A DNA stretch of 64,000 nt, taken from contig CAMGYJ010000011.1 of assembly GCA_946122785.1 (NCBI GenBank), positions 3,038,001 to 3,102,000 on the forward strand. The letters are read 5' to 3'. Positions 10,855 to 23,337 of the stretch are shown here, piece by piece (position 1 is the stretch's first letter; each line of letters starts with the position of its first letter). The stretch is from Linum tenue. Taxonomy: Eukaryota > Streptophyta > Magnoliopsida > Malpighiales > Linaceae. The notes beneath the pieces were generated by a model. The model ran no database searches. It was not told where the DNA came from and saw nothing but the letters and a program-made list of their open reading frames with translations. A program made the position numbers and the translations under genes.

Positions 10855-11113
10855 AACAATCTTGCCTAATAAGTTATGTTTTGAACTTGTTGATGTGCTT
10901 TTGTTGTGATAGCCTAGTATAGGTTTTTGAAACCTAAACATGGGAACTTGAGGTGTTATGTATTACTTTCTATGTTATGAATCGCCTAACCTAAGCGTTA
11001 GGTAATGCCGTAATGGTTTATGTACGATAGACCATGTTAAGAGTAAGTAAGCAGACTTAAGGTATGACTCAAGGATAGATTTAGGGGAAGAAATCTTTTA
11101 AGGAGGGGAGAAT

Positions 11114-13605
11114 TGTAACATCTCGTTCCGGCAAAACCCATATTTCGATCGCTAGAAAGTTCGCGATTTAAAATCGAGCGTTTTGATAATATTTCAGCGG
11201 AATCGGATTATCAATCAATCGGATAAGTATACTTATTAATTATATATATAATATATTATATAATATATTATATCTATGGGTTAGGCTCGTATGGTCTAGA
11301 CGCATAGTATGCTCTTGGTTCTCTTCACCATTGATCTAATCTAATGGTACACTATTAATTTCATTAATATTTTTTGAATTATAATTATAATTACGAACTA
11401 CACCTACTAAAAATTTATACATACGGTATAGTCCCCTAACAATTTTAAGCATTACTTTTTACCCAAAACCGCGTTATTTCTTCTTTACATAGTGTAAGTC
11501 ACCTAATTGTTTACATTTCTTTCACCATCTTCTTTCTCATCTATTTTTCATTTTGTAAAATCCTCCTTCACAATCCACTTTTACATCAATTAACTAACCC
11601 TCAAGAACATAGAAAACAAACCAAGAACAAACCCTCAATAACAGAGAAAACAAACCAAGAACAAAATTGCAGTAAAAGACCTACCCTTCCCATTCATCAC
11701 ACCTCTCCGGCACCAAAAGCCCTATGTTTTTTTGAGAATTCAAAAGCCCTTTGTTATGCAACGCTGTAGTGTATTAGGGAACAAATCATTTATCCGGGCA
11801 CTCTAAAATTAGCAGGGATCACGAAAAGCCATCGGTTATGCAACGCCGTTGTTTCCTCGTGACTCTTCTTTTATCTCCGCTATTTTCAACTCCGGTCACA
11901 AGAATTCCCCTGCCGTGATGCGAGGTCCTCTTTTCATCGCAGCCTCTGCTAATTTTCAACGGCGTCCTTTTAATGTTCGTACACCGTGAACTGATTCCGG
12001 TTTGTCGAGAAAGGACACTAGTCCGCTACACCGGGATGAGGACGTGGTGGAGTTGATGCCTGTCGGAAGCCGAGGATGAGCTCGACTCTTGGGCTGGATG
12101 AGGATTGCAAGCCACAACTCTGTATAATCTGAAATCCTCAAACATGAATTTTACGGAATAAGTTTGAATCTCTTTGTCTGCTATGATGAGGTCGCTTTAG
12201 GGTTTTAGGTTTTGATGTTTGCTGGATTTGGATGATGATTTTCAAATTAAGGGTAGTTCTTTGGGATGAAGATTTCTGTAAAAAAAAAAGGTAGTTCTTT
12301 GGGGGAAGCTGGGATGAACTGATGAGTGATGATGATGGGAGTCGAATTGGGTGATGAAATCCATTCATTAATTCGGGCCAAATCTTATTGGAATTTTTTT
12401 TATCAATAGTATAAACTTTTGGGGTTCAATCAAAACCTCTATGAAATAATGGTAATCTTAGTTGGGGACTTCATAGCACATATAATTATTTAAAGGGTGT
12501 AGTTTGTAATATAATTTTTAATAAATAATTCATTTGAATGTAATTAATTAAAGCCGTTAGATTAGATCAACAACAATGAGGGCCTGGAGCATACTATGCG
12601 TCTGGAGCATACGAGTCGTATCTATCTATATATATAAAATTTCATTAAGCGGCCGGGCCATATATATTAATTCCCCTGTCCATTATCTCCACCATCATCT
12701 TCCATTATTCGGACCGAGAGAAAACAGACCGAGCAGAGGCGCACAGGGCATCGCGAAGGTAAAATCTCAGAGCTCAATTCTTGAGCAAGTGATCCAAAAA
12801 TCCCGTAAGTAATGCCTAATTTATCTATACATCGTGATTTATCGATTTAGAGCTTTAAAATGAGTTTTTGGTTCAGGAATTTCTTGAATTCCCGATAAGC
12901 CAAATTAGGGTTTCGGAGTATCCGGAAGCCGGATTCAGACCAAATTTCATATACGAGCTTCCTGCAGCGAGATAATCAATCCTCTAGTTCTAATCCCTGA
13001 ATTTCGGCAATTATTTAGGTCGTGGTCCAAATCGCTGTATTTAGCTCCGACCAGGGTTTGATGTGTTTTTATCGAGAATTTGACCCGGAGCCTAGAACTA
13101 ATATTGACGGGGATACTGTAGGGGATATTAGGACAGTCTCGGATTTTAATTCGGGGTTTGTTCGTAAAATTGACATTTTAGTACGGGAGGCTAGAACCGG
13201 TGTTTGAACGACCAGAACTAGTGAGGGATTAGCACGGCATACCGGGTTTGTCGTATCACGATAATTATATTGATGCTTAGAATTGACCTAGGTGAATTAT
13301 AATGGCATGATTAGGGGTGTATGGACTTTTATGTTATATGATGAACCATGGATTATTGTATGATATTATTGACTTGCCCTAGCCGATATGGACCTTGTTT
13401 ATGTTGATGATTGCATACATGTTGTCATTTGTGGCTTAACCGTTGATATGACTTCATGGTTGTTCGATCAAGTGTTTCGATATGATGTGATATTGTGGTT
13501 GTTTTTGGATTCACAAGTGGGGGAAATAAACTTCCCAGGGTGATATTATGATGTTTAAGGAGGATGACTTGCACGAGGGTTTATCCCGAGGAAGTGCAAT
13601 TATAC
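11114..13605 (+). mobile_element. Gypsy 3' LTR, first part
   Basis: A purine tract (AAGGAGGGGAGAAT, ending 11113) is followed by TGTAACATCTCG, a typical Tekay/Del LTR start. A TATA-rich promoter (TATATATATAAAA near 12625) lies inside. The LTR is interrupted at 13605 by the CACTA element and resumes at 20834. Joined length is about 3.64 kb, in the usual range for this lineage. Small open frames in it have no recognised product. Confidence 0.8.
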
Positions 13606-13920
13606 CACTACAACAATTTTGGGATGTCTTGACGAAATTTTAATTTGTCATTTTAGGTTTGTCACAATAGAACCTATAATATGACAGAACTAAAATTTGT
13701 CATATTAGTTGTGTTTTTGTGACAAAGAAACATTTTGTCATACTAATTTGTCATAATAGACCCATATTGTGACAAAGTTATATGATGTCATAATATTTTG
13801 TCATATTACATATTTATTATGACAAATAGTGTATGTCATTATAAGTTTGTCACAATATTGTTCTCGTACTTTATTTCAAGTAACATAATTTTGGTAATGT
13901 GACAAAGTTTGATTAGTCAA
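13606..13920 (+). repeat. 5' subterminal repeat region of the CACTA element
   Basis: About ten copies of TTTGTCATA / TGTGACAAA-like words in both orientations, as expected for binding sites of the TNPA-type protein. A (GA)n run follows at 13970-14001 in the likely 5' leader. Confidence 0.85.
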
Positions 13921-13966
13921 AACAGGGGTGCTTTTATTCTTTTCCATTTTATGTTCAGATAATGAA

Positions 13967-14003
<37 letters not shown>

Positions 14004-15620
14004 ATAGGGCGCGGGACCTAATTCCCTCCAGCGCTCCAAAACCATATCCACTCACAAATTTCGCCGCTCAAAAAACCCTCTATCAATTGGTCTGTCTTCG
14101 CAGTCGCATCGAATCCTCCCCGCAGCAGCGAGCAAGCTCATCGCGTCATAATCGAGTAAGACGACTGTACTCTCTTCGATCACCCTCTTCCACTTCTGTC
14201 GCATCGTTTTTAGACGATTGAGAGAAGCTTTCATTGGGGATTTTTTGGGGGATTTTAGGGTTTGCCGATTGTGAGACGATTTTGTTGGGGATTTGGTTGA
14301 TTGTTTGTATATATCTGCATTTGTTAGGACATGCACCGATCTCTCGTACTGTACTTCCCGTTTTCCCCAATTCTCTCACGCCCGGAATTCGTCAAATTGC
14401 CTCCGATAATCGAGCGGCTTGGATGGCGTAGGAAGCCAGATTCGAGTTTCATTTGATAAGAGCTGGTGATTGTTTTGTAGATAGGCTTTGTTTGTATCGA
14501 TAATTGCTAACGATTTGGATTGATTGGAGGGCTAGATTTTCCCGAGATCAGCTCGGGTTTGTCATCTTTAGAGCAGGGAAGCTGATTCTCTTTTGCCCCT
14601 TTCGAATCTGATTGCCCGTGGTGGTTGAGCAAAGTTAGCGTTTTAATCTGAATGAAATTCTTCGTCCTGTTTTGTGGATGAACTATTCAATTGATGGTAG
14701 GATCTCGTGGAATGATGACTTTTGTAGATGGATTCGTACGAGGTCTATGTAATCTTGGGAAGTTGAGAATTCAGATCCGGTGAAGCTTTCTTGATTTTAC
14801 TTTTACTCTTCCATGGCTGCTAGCTGGATATACTCCGACTGTTGACAAGTGTTAAATGAAGAGAAACTACCTTTGTCTTGGTCTTTTGTAGAAAAAATCT
14901 AGTGTTAATGGAAAGTGAAACATGGAAGCAATAGATTGGGCAAGTTTGAAGAAAGTGACATCTTATCTTCTTCAATGATATGCATTTGTTTGCTGAGTGA
15001 TCTTATGAATTGATAATGAAACCTTGTGCTTCGCGGTATACCATGCATGGAAGTCGTGTCTGTTTGGTCTTCTTATCGCTTCATACGCAATTTGTATAAG
15101 GCTTGCAAGTGTTTGATGTGTGTCCTGATGGAGATTTCCAAGCTTGGTTTGAGTAGTTAAGTTTCTCACATGAACGAGTAATGTAATGCAGCAGTAACCA
15201 GAACAGATCTCTGCCCATGTCATGTCCACTATGGTGTTATTACAGCATCTTTCGACTTGAGGACAGTGTTAGATAGACATTCTGTTTTAAGAATGGAGAT
15301 GGAAGTGATTAGGTTGATTTGGATAATCTAGTTGCTACATATAGGCATGGGATAAGTCTGAGTGTCCTGTAAATAATTGGGGGAAATGGGATCTTGTTGT
15401 TATGGTTCTGGTGTGTTTGGTTCTGGTGTGTTTGTTTCAGTGTTGTGATTGATTTGCTATTGATATTTCAACATCCTTAATTAGGGGAACATTTGAGATT
15501 TATTCTCTTGTTTTCATTTTGCAGGTGCTTGCTCAAGTGAAGTTATAAGGTCAACCTGTATTTTGTGATCCAAGAATCGTCCCAAGGCATAGGTTAGCCT
15601 AATTTATTCACACAGACTAA

Positions 15621-18332
15621 ATGGATAGAGGTTGGTTGAAGCAGAAGAATCGATTTTCTGCTAATTATATGAAGGGTGTTGAGTACTTTCTAGGGGTTGC
15701 CAAAGCATGTGTTGATGGTAGTGGTAGAATTAGGTGCCCGTGCAGAAAATGCAACAATTGTTGCTTTAAAACAATAGATCTTGTGAAAGCTGACTTGTTC
15801 CTAAATGGGATGGTAGAGGATTACAGTTTGTGGATATATCATGGAGAGGATTCTGATATTGGTGGTAGCGTGGCAACTGATAGTTTAGAGGACACTGGTC
15901 AGAATGATATGCATGGTTTTGACATTGAAATGCCTTCCATGTTGAATGATTTGAGTCGAGCTAATGCTGCTAGGTTTGGTACATCAGGTTCTGAATCTAT
16001 GAATGAGGGTTTTGGGGGAGTGAATCTAGATCCAACCTTAGCTAAACTACTACAAGATGCTAAATGTCCTCTTTATCCGGGGTGTAAGAAATTTTCAAAG
16101 TTATCCGTCATTATGAAAATGATGAATAACAAAATGTTAACCAATAGTAGCGATAAAGCATTTAACCTCAATTTGGATCTAATCAAAAAGCTTTGCCAAA
16201 TGGAGAGAATCTCCCTAATTCGTATTATGAGGTGAAGAGGTACATTCATGACCTCGGGTTTGGTTATACCATTATAGATGCATGTCCTAACAACTGTGTC
16301 TTATTCCAAGGTCCTCTCCAGAATGAAAAGACGTGTCCCAAGTGTAAGAAATCTAGGTATAAACCAGGCAAAGGGAAGGATATTCCCATTAAAACAGCTA
16401 GGTATTTCCCTATAAAGGATAGGCTACTTAGGCTGTTCATGACAAAGGACATTGCCAAGGACATGAGGTGGCACAAAGAAAAACGAATTAATGACGATGT
16501 GCTTAGGCATCCAGCGGATGCAGAAACATGGAAATTTTTTGATAGGGACCATAGTTGGTTTGCTGCCGATCCTAGAAATGTGCGGCTTGCACTTCTTAGT
16601 GATGGTTTTAATCCATTTGGGAACTTCAGTTCTAGTTACAGCATGTGGCCGGTTGTGTTAACCCCTTACAATTTACCTCCATGGTTATGTATGAAGGAGT
16701 CTTTTCTGTTTCTAAGTGTGCTAATACCTGGAAAGAAATCTCCAGGCGAACATAGTTCTCATACTGAAAAAGATGCAGACGAACATAGTTCTCATACTTT
16801 GTAAGCTTGAGATGGTATATCCACCATCTTTTTTCTTCGTCATGATGCATCTAGCCATTCATCTACCCCGTGAACTCGAGCTTGGTGGCCCGGTTCAGTA
16901 TAGGTGGATGTATCCCATGGAAAGGTACTTAATTAGTACTAATTAGTTCTCTTTTGATTCAGTTTTCTATTTGAACTGATATAGATGAAAAAGTTTTCTG
17001 GTTTTCTGTCTTGGCATATTTATAGGTTTTTAGGCTCTCTGAAAAATCTTGTCAGAAATAGAGCTCGTCCTGAGGGGTCCATTGCTGAAAAATATGTAGC
17101 AAAGGAATGTACTGATTTTTGCGGCAGATACTTACAAGGGGTTGAGACACGAACAACCCGTCTGGAGAGAAACGATGAAGGGTGTCAAGTAATGGATTCT
17201 ACTTGTTTTTCTATTTTTGCACACAAGACTAAACCATTAGGAGGGGCAACTTATGTGACTCTAGCCCCATCTGAGTTCAATAAGATTGAAAGATACATAT
17301 TGAACAACTGTGAAGAGGTTGAAAAGTATTTCAAGTAAGTGGACAAACCAATCTTAAAGTACATGTTTAATTATAAGACAAAACAAATAAATTCTGACTT
17401 TGCAGCTTGGTGCAGTATCTTTTCAGAGGAGAGCAAGGCCAAAACTCCTAATATTAGTTTTCAAACCATTGAAGAAAACTTTCCAAAATGGTTGAAATCA
17501 TATGTAAGATCTGATTCCATCTTTATAGGAGATAGATTCCTCATGTTTCTGTATACTTTGAAAACTCCTAATATTAACTTGCGTGTTGGTTTGTGTTATG
17601 GTATAGGTCACAAGACTGTTCTTGGTTGGAGAACTTGGGAAAAATGATTCTCTTTATAGTCTAGGTATTGGTCCAGATGTGAGACTGACTAGATATAGTG
17701 GTATCATCATTTATGGGGTTCGGTATCAAACTTATGAAACTGATAAAACACGTCGTACTCAAAGTAGTGGGGTTGTGGTCGAAGGAGAACATAATGGCGT
17801 GTGTATTGACTTTTATGGTGTGCTGGTGGATATTTTAAAGCTCCAGTATTGCTATGGCTGCCATGTCTTTGTCTTCAAATGTGATTGGTGGGATGTAGGA
17901 GATAATAGAAACGGCATAAGGTCAGATCGCTTTCTGACTAGTGTCAATATAGGACGAAAGTGGTATCAACATGATCCATATATATTAGCTAGTCAGGCCA
18001 ATCAGGTATTTTACATTGAAGATATGAAAAATGGTGGGAATTGGCGTATAGTTCAAAAAGTGTCTCATAGGCATGTGTATGATGTTCCTGAGATGGAATC
18101 AGATGATAGCACAGATCCGGTATATGATGATGATCCATTCCAACTAGATGAAGGCATCGACATAGCTCCAGTTGAATCGGATGATGGAGACATCCAACTT
18201 TTAAGTTTGCCTGATGAGGCCCCAATTACTCTAAGCCAAGACCAGATTTTACATATGGAAAACTTGCTCCAAAGAGACAATCTAATCCCACCAGCATTGG
18301 ACTTGGATGTAAGTGGAGATTCTGAAGAGTAG
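15621..18332 (+). pseudogene. CACTA tnp2-type transposase remnant
   Basis: An ATG at 15621 starts the transposase-associated domain (MDRGWL, CPCRKCNN, LFLNGMVEDY). A frameshift near 16190 leads into the first part of the tnp2 domain (TIIDACPNNCVLFQ, CPKCKKSRY, FPIKDRLLRLF, LSVLIPGKKSPG). The frame then runs into two tandem copies of a 38-bp unit (CGAACATAGTTCTCATACT) and stops at 16801. The next recognisable coding starts directly with DUF4218 (HLPRELELGGPVQYRW, about 16855), so most of the catalytic tnp2 region is deleted. DUF4218 and DUF4216 (GVVVEGEHNG, FVFKCDWWD) follow with further stops, ending in a Glu/Asp-rich tail. Encodes no working transposase. Confidence 0.9.
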
Positions 18333-18689
18333 ATGGAGGAGGAAGACGAGGATGATGAGGGGAATGAGGCAGAGGATGACATGGAAGAGGAGGAGGATGA
18401 GGACGAGGAAGGGAAGGAGGCAGAGGATGACATGGAAGATGATAACTAAGTCCAGTTCTGAAATATATAAGTCACATTTCTCTATTGATGGTTTCTTTTG
18501 GTTTCGAATATTTACTTGTCATACACGTACAGAATGAGATAAACATGATATAAATAAATATTTACAGAACAATTTCTTATGGTGTTTGAACAATTTCTTT
18601 TGTTTTCTTTATTGATGGTTTCTTCTTGTTGTTCTAGTTAGGAATTGTAGTGTTGCTGAGTGCAGTATCCTTCATCAACATCTTATTTC

Positions 18690-19930
18690 AGGTATGGCTC
18701 CTGGTCCAAGTGGTCGACTAAGAAAGAAGGCAGATGCTAGACGCACAGCAGCAGCAACAAGTAGAACAACCAGAAGTACAGCTCAGTTGTAGTCTACCAC
18801 ACTAGCAGATGGCTAATTGTCAGCTCAAAGTTTGAACCTTGAGGTGAATGTGATGAATGCTGAGGAAAGAAGCAATGAGATGCGTGGTGAGGAAACAAAC
18901 AGTACTGAGACTGCCCCCTCTGCTCCCAATCCACCAAGTAAGTTTTTTCCATGACTTTGGTCTCTGTGTGTAATCTGATTTGTTTACAAGGGATTTTACG
19001 TGTGTAACCTGGTATTGATAACTACATAACTAGGTCCACCACTTAAGAAAAAACGAGGAAAGGCTAAAGGGCTGGAGGTAGCTAAGATGACACGAGATGG
19101 CAGTAAGATTTCGGGGCTGGTAGTTGCTAGGGGAGCAAAAAAAGTTGTTGGTCATAATGAGAGGATCTTTAAGATGGAGATAGGAGTTATATGTAAACTC
19201 ATGGCTCCCATTGGCATGTTCTATTGGTCAGATGTGACCGAGGAGCTAAAGCAACCACTTTTTGCCAAATTAGAGGTAAAACAAATCATATACCTGTATT
19301 TGCATGCTTGCTGGTCAGTATCCTTCACTTTTCACACACTAACATACTTTCACGACTGCAGAGTGAGTTTGATATCTCAATGACTAATGAAGCTATGAGG
19401 TTGGCTGTGGATTATTCACTGTCTAAGAGGATCGTCATTAACTTCAAGTATCATTGTCATAAGCATTATCTGGCATTAGGAGCTGATGCTAGACAGACCC
19501 CTCCTGAAAATGTGAAGATGGAGGAGTGGATAAAGCTGTGTGAGCATTTTGAGTCTGATAGGTTCAAGGTAAGCCATCTGCCATGAAGAATAGATTGAGT
19601 CTGATAAGCATTTAATTAGGTAGTTCTGTTATCCTAGGTTAGATATGGATAAGGTGCTAATGAATGTTGTCTTATACGTCGATGCAGAGGCAAAGTGCTG
19701 CTAATAAGCGCAATAAAAGCATGCAGACTTTTGCTCATACTACATGTGGCAAATCATGCAGCCAACGAATGTATGAAATGGTAAGGTTTCTCCTCCATTA
19801 TACTCCAATACCAGAATGCACCTTACTAACATTCTATAATCTGGACTGTTATTAGGAAACAACCGATGAAGCAAGCAATGAGGCTGATACGGAGAACAAT
19901 GATAATGAATCTGATGAAGCTGAGGTAAAT
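18690..19930 (+). pseudogene. CACTA second gene, Transposase_24/tnpA-like remnant
   Basis: Exon-like pieces begin with MAPGPSGRLRKKAD near 18690 and continue with a lysine-rich segment (19035-19260, IFKMEIGVICKLMAP). A segment with YSLSKRIVINFKYHCHKHY and WIKLCEHFESDRF (19380-19568) follows, then a further short exon at about 19687-19780. This layout is that of plant Ptta/En/Spm Transposase_24 proteins, which bind subterminal repeats. In-frame stops (18790, 18813) show decay. Confidence 0.7.
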
Positions 19931-20379
19931 ATGTCGAGTCACTAGCTGCAAAAATTGATGGAAGACAAGTTTAGCTGAAGGTAAAATAATAGTCTCATAA
20001 GTTGTACTTATACTGTCATCGGTGTTACTACTCAATTGAATTTTATTTAATAAGTTTTACTCAAACTTTGACCGTTGTATTACGCAGGTACCTAGGTATA
20101 TGGCAGTAGGTATGCATTTTGGATGCTCAAGGACCTTTGGAAGGCTGTTAGCTTTTGTTATTTATTACTCTCTTTTGAAAGACGAACATATGTCGCTTTG
20201 GAAGACTTTGTTTTGGTGTCTGGATGGATGGATCAGTAGGTTTTTGGAACAAATTGTAACTATGAATGATGTAGTTTTTTATTTCGGCAATGAATGATGT
20301 AGCTTTTGATACATTTGAATGATGTACCGTTTTCTTTATGGTATGAATAGTATCAGATTTGGAAAATAGGTCGTCATAA

Positions 20380-20830
20380 TAATGCCCACAGGTTGTCATA
20401 TATGCATCAGGTTATGACAAACAAGTTTAATCAGGACAAATGTCAGATGGAGTTTGAGTTTAAATATTATGACAAGCACATGGCTTTGTCAAAATAGGTT
20501 TGCTATGACAAACTATACATTTGTCACAACAACGTAGCAAAAGTGGTAACTATCGTGACAAAAATTAATAACATATTGTGACGAAGCATTTCTGTATTTT
20601 GACAAAACATTTTGTCATAACAAGATGCCTGTTATGACAAAATGTGCACGGCGTGCCACTGGAACATGTTGTGACAAGATGCCTATTTTTTGTCATAATA
20701 GAGCTATTTCGACGAGGTAGTTTTGACCAACGGTATGACAAATATTTTTGTCATAATAGAGCTATTATGACAAATGTAGGATCTGTTGTGACGAACGTCG
20801 TTGTCATAATATCCCAAAATTGTTGTAGTG
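20380..20830 (+). repeat. 3' subterminal repeat region of the CACTA element
   Basis: Twelve or more TATGACAAA / TTTGTCATAA words in both orientations mirror the 5' end. Transcription of the element would end here. Confidence 0.85.
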
Positions 20831-21977
20831 TACGACTCCTGATTTACCTATGTTGAGCCAATTATGGCCAGGTCAAGTACATGTGCAAGTAATGAATTAT
20901 GATTAAGCAAGATGAGATATGAATCATGTATAAGGATACCAAATATGAGTGTTGTGGTCTCACGGTCAACTACATAGTAATTAGGGCTCCCTATGCTATT
21001 ACTCTATTATGATATGTATGATAGTCACACCTCTCATGTGGTAGTGACTGGAGAATTCTTACGAGATATGACCACACCCAGAGCGGTGTCGGGGTATGAC
21101 TACACCCATAGTGGTGTGGGGTATGTATGACCACATCCGACGAGATGTTGGGGTATGTATGACTACATCCGACGGGATGTGGGGTATGTTTCCCGGGAGA
21201 GTTATTAGCATGGGAGTAGCCAGGCGCCTATAAGTAAAACATGATAAGATGCATATGCATAAGTCAAGGTGGTTGAGTCTTTTGCCTATTGGGATGTCGT
21301 ATGCCTGAGGTCTGATCCTAGTGCTTTGGCTTGTTTGCTAGATGTATGGTAGGGGTATGCTCTGTTATGAACTCACTATGCGATGATTATCTCACTCAAC
21401 TATGAGCTGGCCCTCTTTATCCTTTTTCTATGCTTATGCTATGTGTAAGCAGATCATCATCAGCAGCAGTAGATAGGTGTATAGGTGGGAGTTGAGCAAG
21501 AGTTGAAGGCAAGATGAGGTATGGTCTTCAACTATTTTGTGCTTGGACTACTACTCGGGATTTTTGGCCAGTGATCCACACCTTTTAGTAAAAATGTTTT
21601 GAGAACGTTTTTCTTGTGCATACTAGCTTCTGATGTAGTGTAAGATATCCACAGGTGTGGAAAGTTGATGATATGTGTATATTGTGTAATTATGTAAGTT
21701 GTGATGATTATAGCATGTATCAGTATAGTATGCAGTTGTGTAATATGAAACTGTGACTATGGCTATGAAAAGCCAATGCATATGGTTGTGGGTATATATG
21801 TTTGTGATGAATTATTTTGCAGGATAAGTTGCAAGAACTGTTAGCCCATTACGCGAGTAATTCATGTCGAAATTTTAATTGGGTAAATTTTGATAATTAA
21901 TGTAACACCCGAGATTATTTCCACTGCAATTGTATGAACAATATGATTAGGCAAAGCGTACAGGGTAGGGTGTTACA
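20831..21977 (+). mobile_element. Gypsy 3' LTR, second part
   Basis: The LTR resumes after the CACTA target duplication and ends ...GGGTGTTACA at 21977, the inverted counterpart of its TGTAACAT start. Four to five diverged copies of a unit GGGTATG(T)ATGACTACATCC(GACG) lie at 21070-21190. The internal TGTAACACCC at 21901 is probably only part of the inverted LTR end. Confidence 0.75.
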
Positions 21978-22280
21978 TTAAGTATATTGTGTAATGCAAA
22001 AGTCATATAGTCTGATGGTAAACATGCTTAACTTTTAATTTAAAGGACACTGGTTCAATTCCCAGTGGTAAACATGCTTAACTTTTAATTTAACTTTTGA
22101 CTTTGAGACTTCATTATTTTAATTCCCATCTATATTTCCTTAAACCAAACAATGAAAAAACCACCCCTTTCATACTTTTTTATTACTTTTATTGAGTGAT
22201 TTGCCATAAGTAATTATTACTTGATTTATATTTAATTATTTTTCGGCTCACCCGGTTTTGAAATCCCGGCTCCGCCCCTG
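21978..22280. mobile_element. hAT-like element end, interrupted
   Basis: The right edge GGCTCCGCCCCTG at 22268-22280 is the usual inverted end of plant hAT-type elements (CAGGGGCGGAGCC). The left end is missing because the gypsy LTR lies there, so the gypsy element probably landed in it. A 27-bp word (GGTAAACATGCTTAACTTTT...) is repeated at 22017 and 22067. Confidence 0.45.
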
Positions 22281-22281
22281 A

Positions 22282-23110
22282 GTGGCACATTTATTAGTCA
22301 ATCCAAATACATTTCCTCTATGCTCACTATGTTTGGATTAACCGGGTTAAACTCGAGTCCCACTCCTATGGCAGTCAACCTTAAGCTTGATAAAGATGAA
22401 ATTGGTGTGTCAGTTGATGAGTCTAAATATAGAGCAATGATAGGCTCGTTGCTATATCTGACTGCTAGTCGCCCTGACATAGAACATAATGTGGTCTGTG
22501 CGCTAGATTCCAGTATGCTCCCAAGGAAAGTCACTTATCACCAGTTAAGAGGATTTTTAGATACCTAAAAGGATCAATGGATGTTGGTTTGTGGTATTCT
22601 AAAAATGGTCTGTTTGATTTAGTTGGATACAGTGACTCAGACTTTGCTGGGAGTTTGACTGATCGTAGAAGCACCTCGGGCAATTGTCAGTTTGTAGGAA
22701 CCTCTCTTGTGTCGTGGTCTTGTAAGAAGCAGGGAGCTGTTGCTCTCTCTACAGCCGAAGTTGTATACATTGCTGCTGGCAGTACTTGTACTCATCTCTT
22801 GTGGCTTAAAAGTCAGCTTCTAGACTATGGAATTACTATGGTGAATATTCCTTTATTTTGTGATAATACTAGTGCTATCTTTATGTATAAAAACCCAGTA
22901 CAACATTCACGAACAAAGCATATTGATATCAAGTATCATTTTATTCGTGATCTGGTTACCATGGGCACAATAAATCTGCACTATATTAGCACAGAATTTC
23001 AGCTCATGGATATCTTCACTAAACCTTTATTGACTGAGAGATTTACCCTTTTGTGCTATGAGATCGGTCTTCGGTCTCTTACCTCCATTACTCCTATTAC
23101 AGGAGCTTAG
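22282..23110 (+). pseudogene. Copia pol 3' fragment (RT end and RNase H)
   Basis: Starts at GTFISQSKYI, the conserved block after the reverse transcriptase, and continues with SLLYLTASRPDI, YSDSDFAGSLTDRRS, WSCKKQGAVALSTAE, CDNTSAI, the SRTKHIDIKYHFIRD block and IFTKPL. One frameshift lies near 22504. All upstream parts (gag to RT) are absent. The lineage resembles the SIRE/Maximus group, which is also suggested by the extra ORF that follows. Confidence 0.85.
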
Positions 23111-23337
23111 GCTATTTCCTTTTGTGTGTATGTTTTTCTTTCTTTTTGTGTTTTTTTTTGGGGATCTTTTCTTTCCCGCTCTTGTTTGTTTTTCTTTCCT
23201 TCTTTTGTCCGATTTGATTTTTGCCTGTTGGTTTTCCTTTTCTGTGTTTGGGGTCTCGTCTATATAATCTCTGTGTTAGTCTGCTGGTTTCGTCATTGTG
23301 TGAGTGTTCATGCATTTTTCTTTCCAGACTCGGCCAT

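Larger units (their letters stand above)
13606..20830 (+). mobile_element. CACTA (En/Spm) transposon, 7225 bp
   Basis: Both ends are CACTACAACAATTTTGGGAT in inverted orientation, flanked by the 3-bp target duplication TAC (13603-13605 and 20831-20833). Subterminal repeats of the TTTGTCATAATA / TATGACAAA type crowd the first 320 and last 450 bp. The inside has a tnp2-type transposase remnant and a second, tnpA/Transposase_24-type remnant in the order usual for this superfamily. Ends and duplications are perfect, but both genes are broken. It is therefore a defective copy that could be moved only by a relative. Confidence 0.95.

Noticed and set aside
13928..14221. Open frame with Arg-Glu repeats in the CACTA leader
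   Set aside because: Driven by the (GA)n run; the recognisable transposase starts at 15621.
21901..21977. TGTAACACCC...GGGTGTTACA as a separate small element
   Set aside because: It is better explained as the end of the gypsy LTR; there are no flanking duplications around these 77 bases.
22008..22062. tRNA-like A box and B box (GGTTCAATTCC at 22052), possible SINE
   Set aside because: The B box fits but the A box has a mismatch, and no poly(A)/T end or target duplication is visible. A chance match cannot be excluded.
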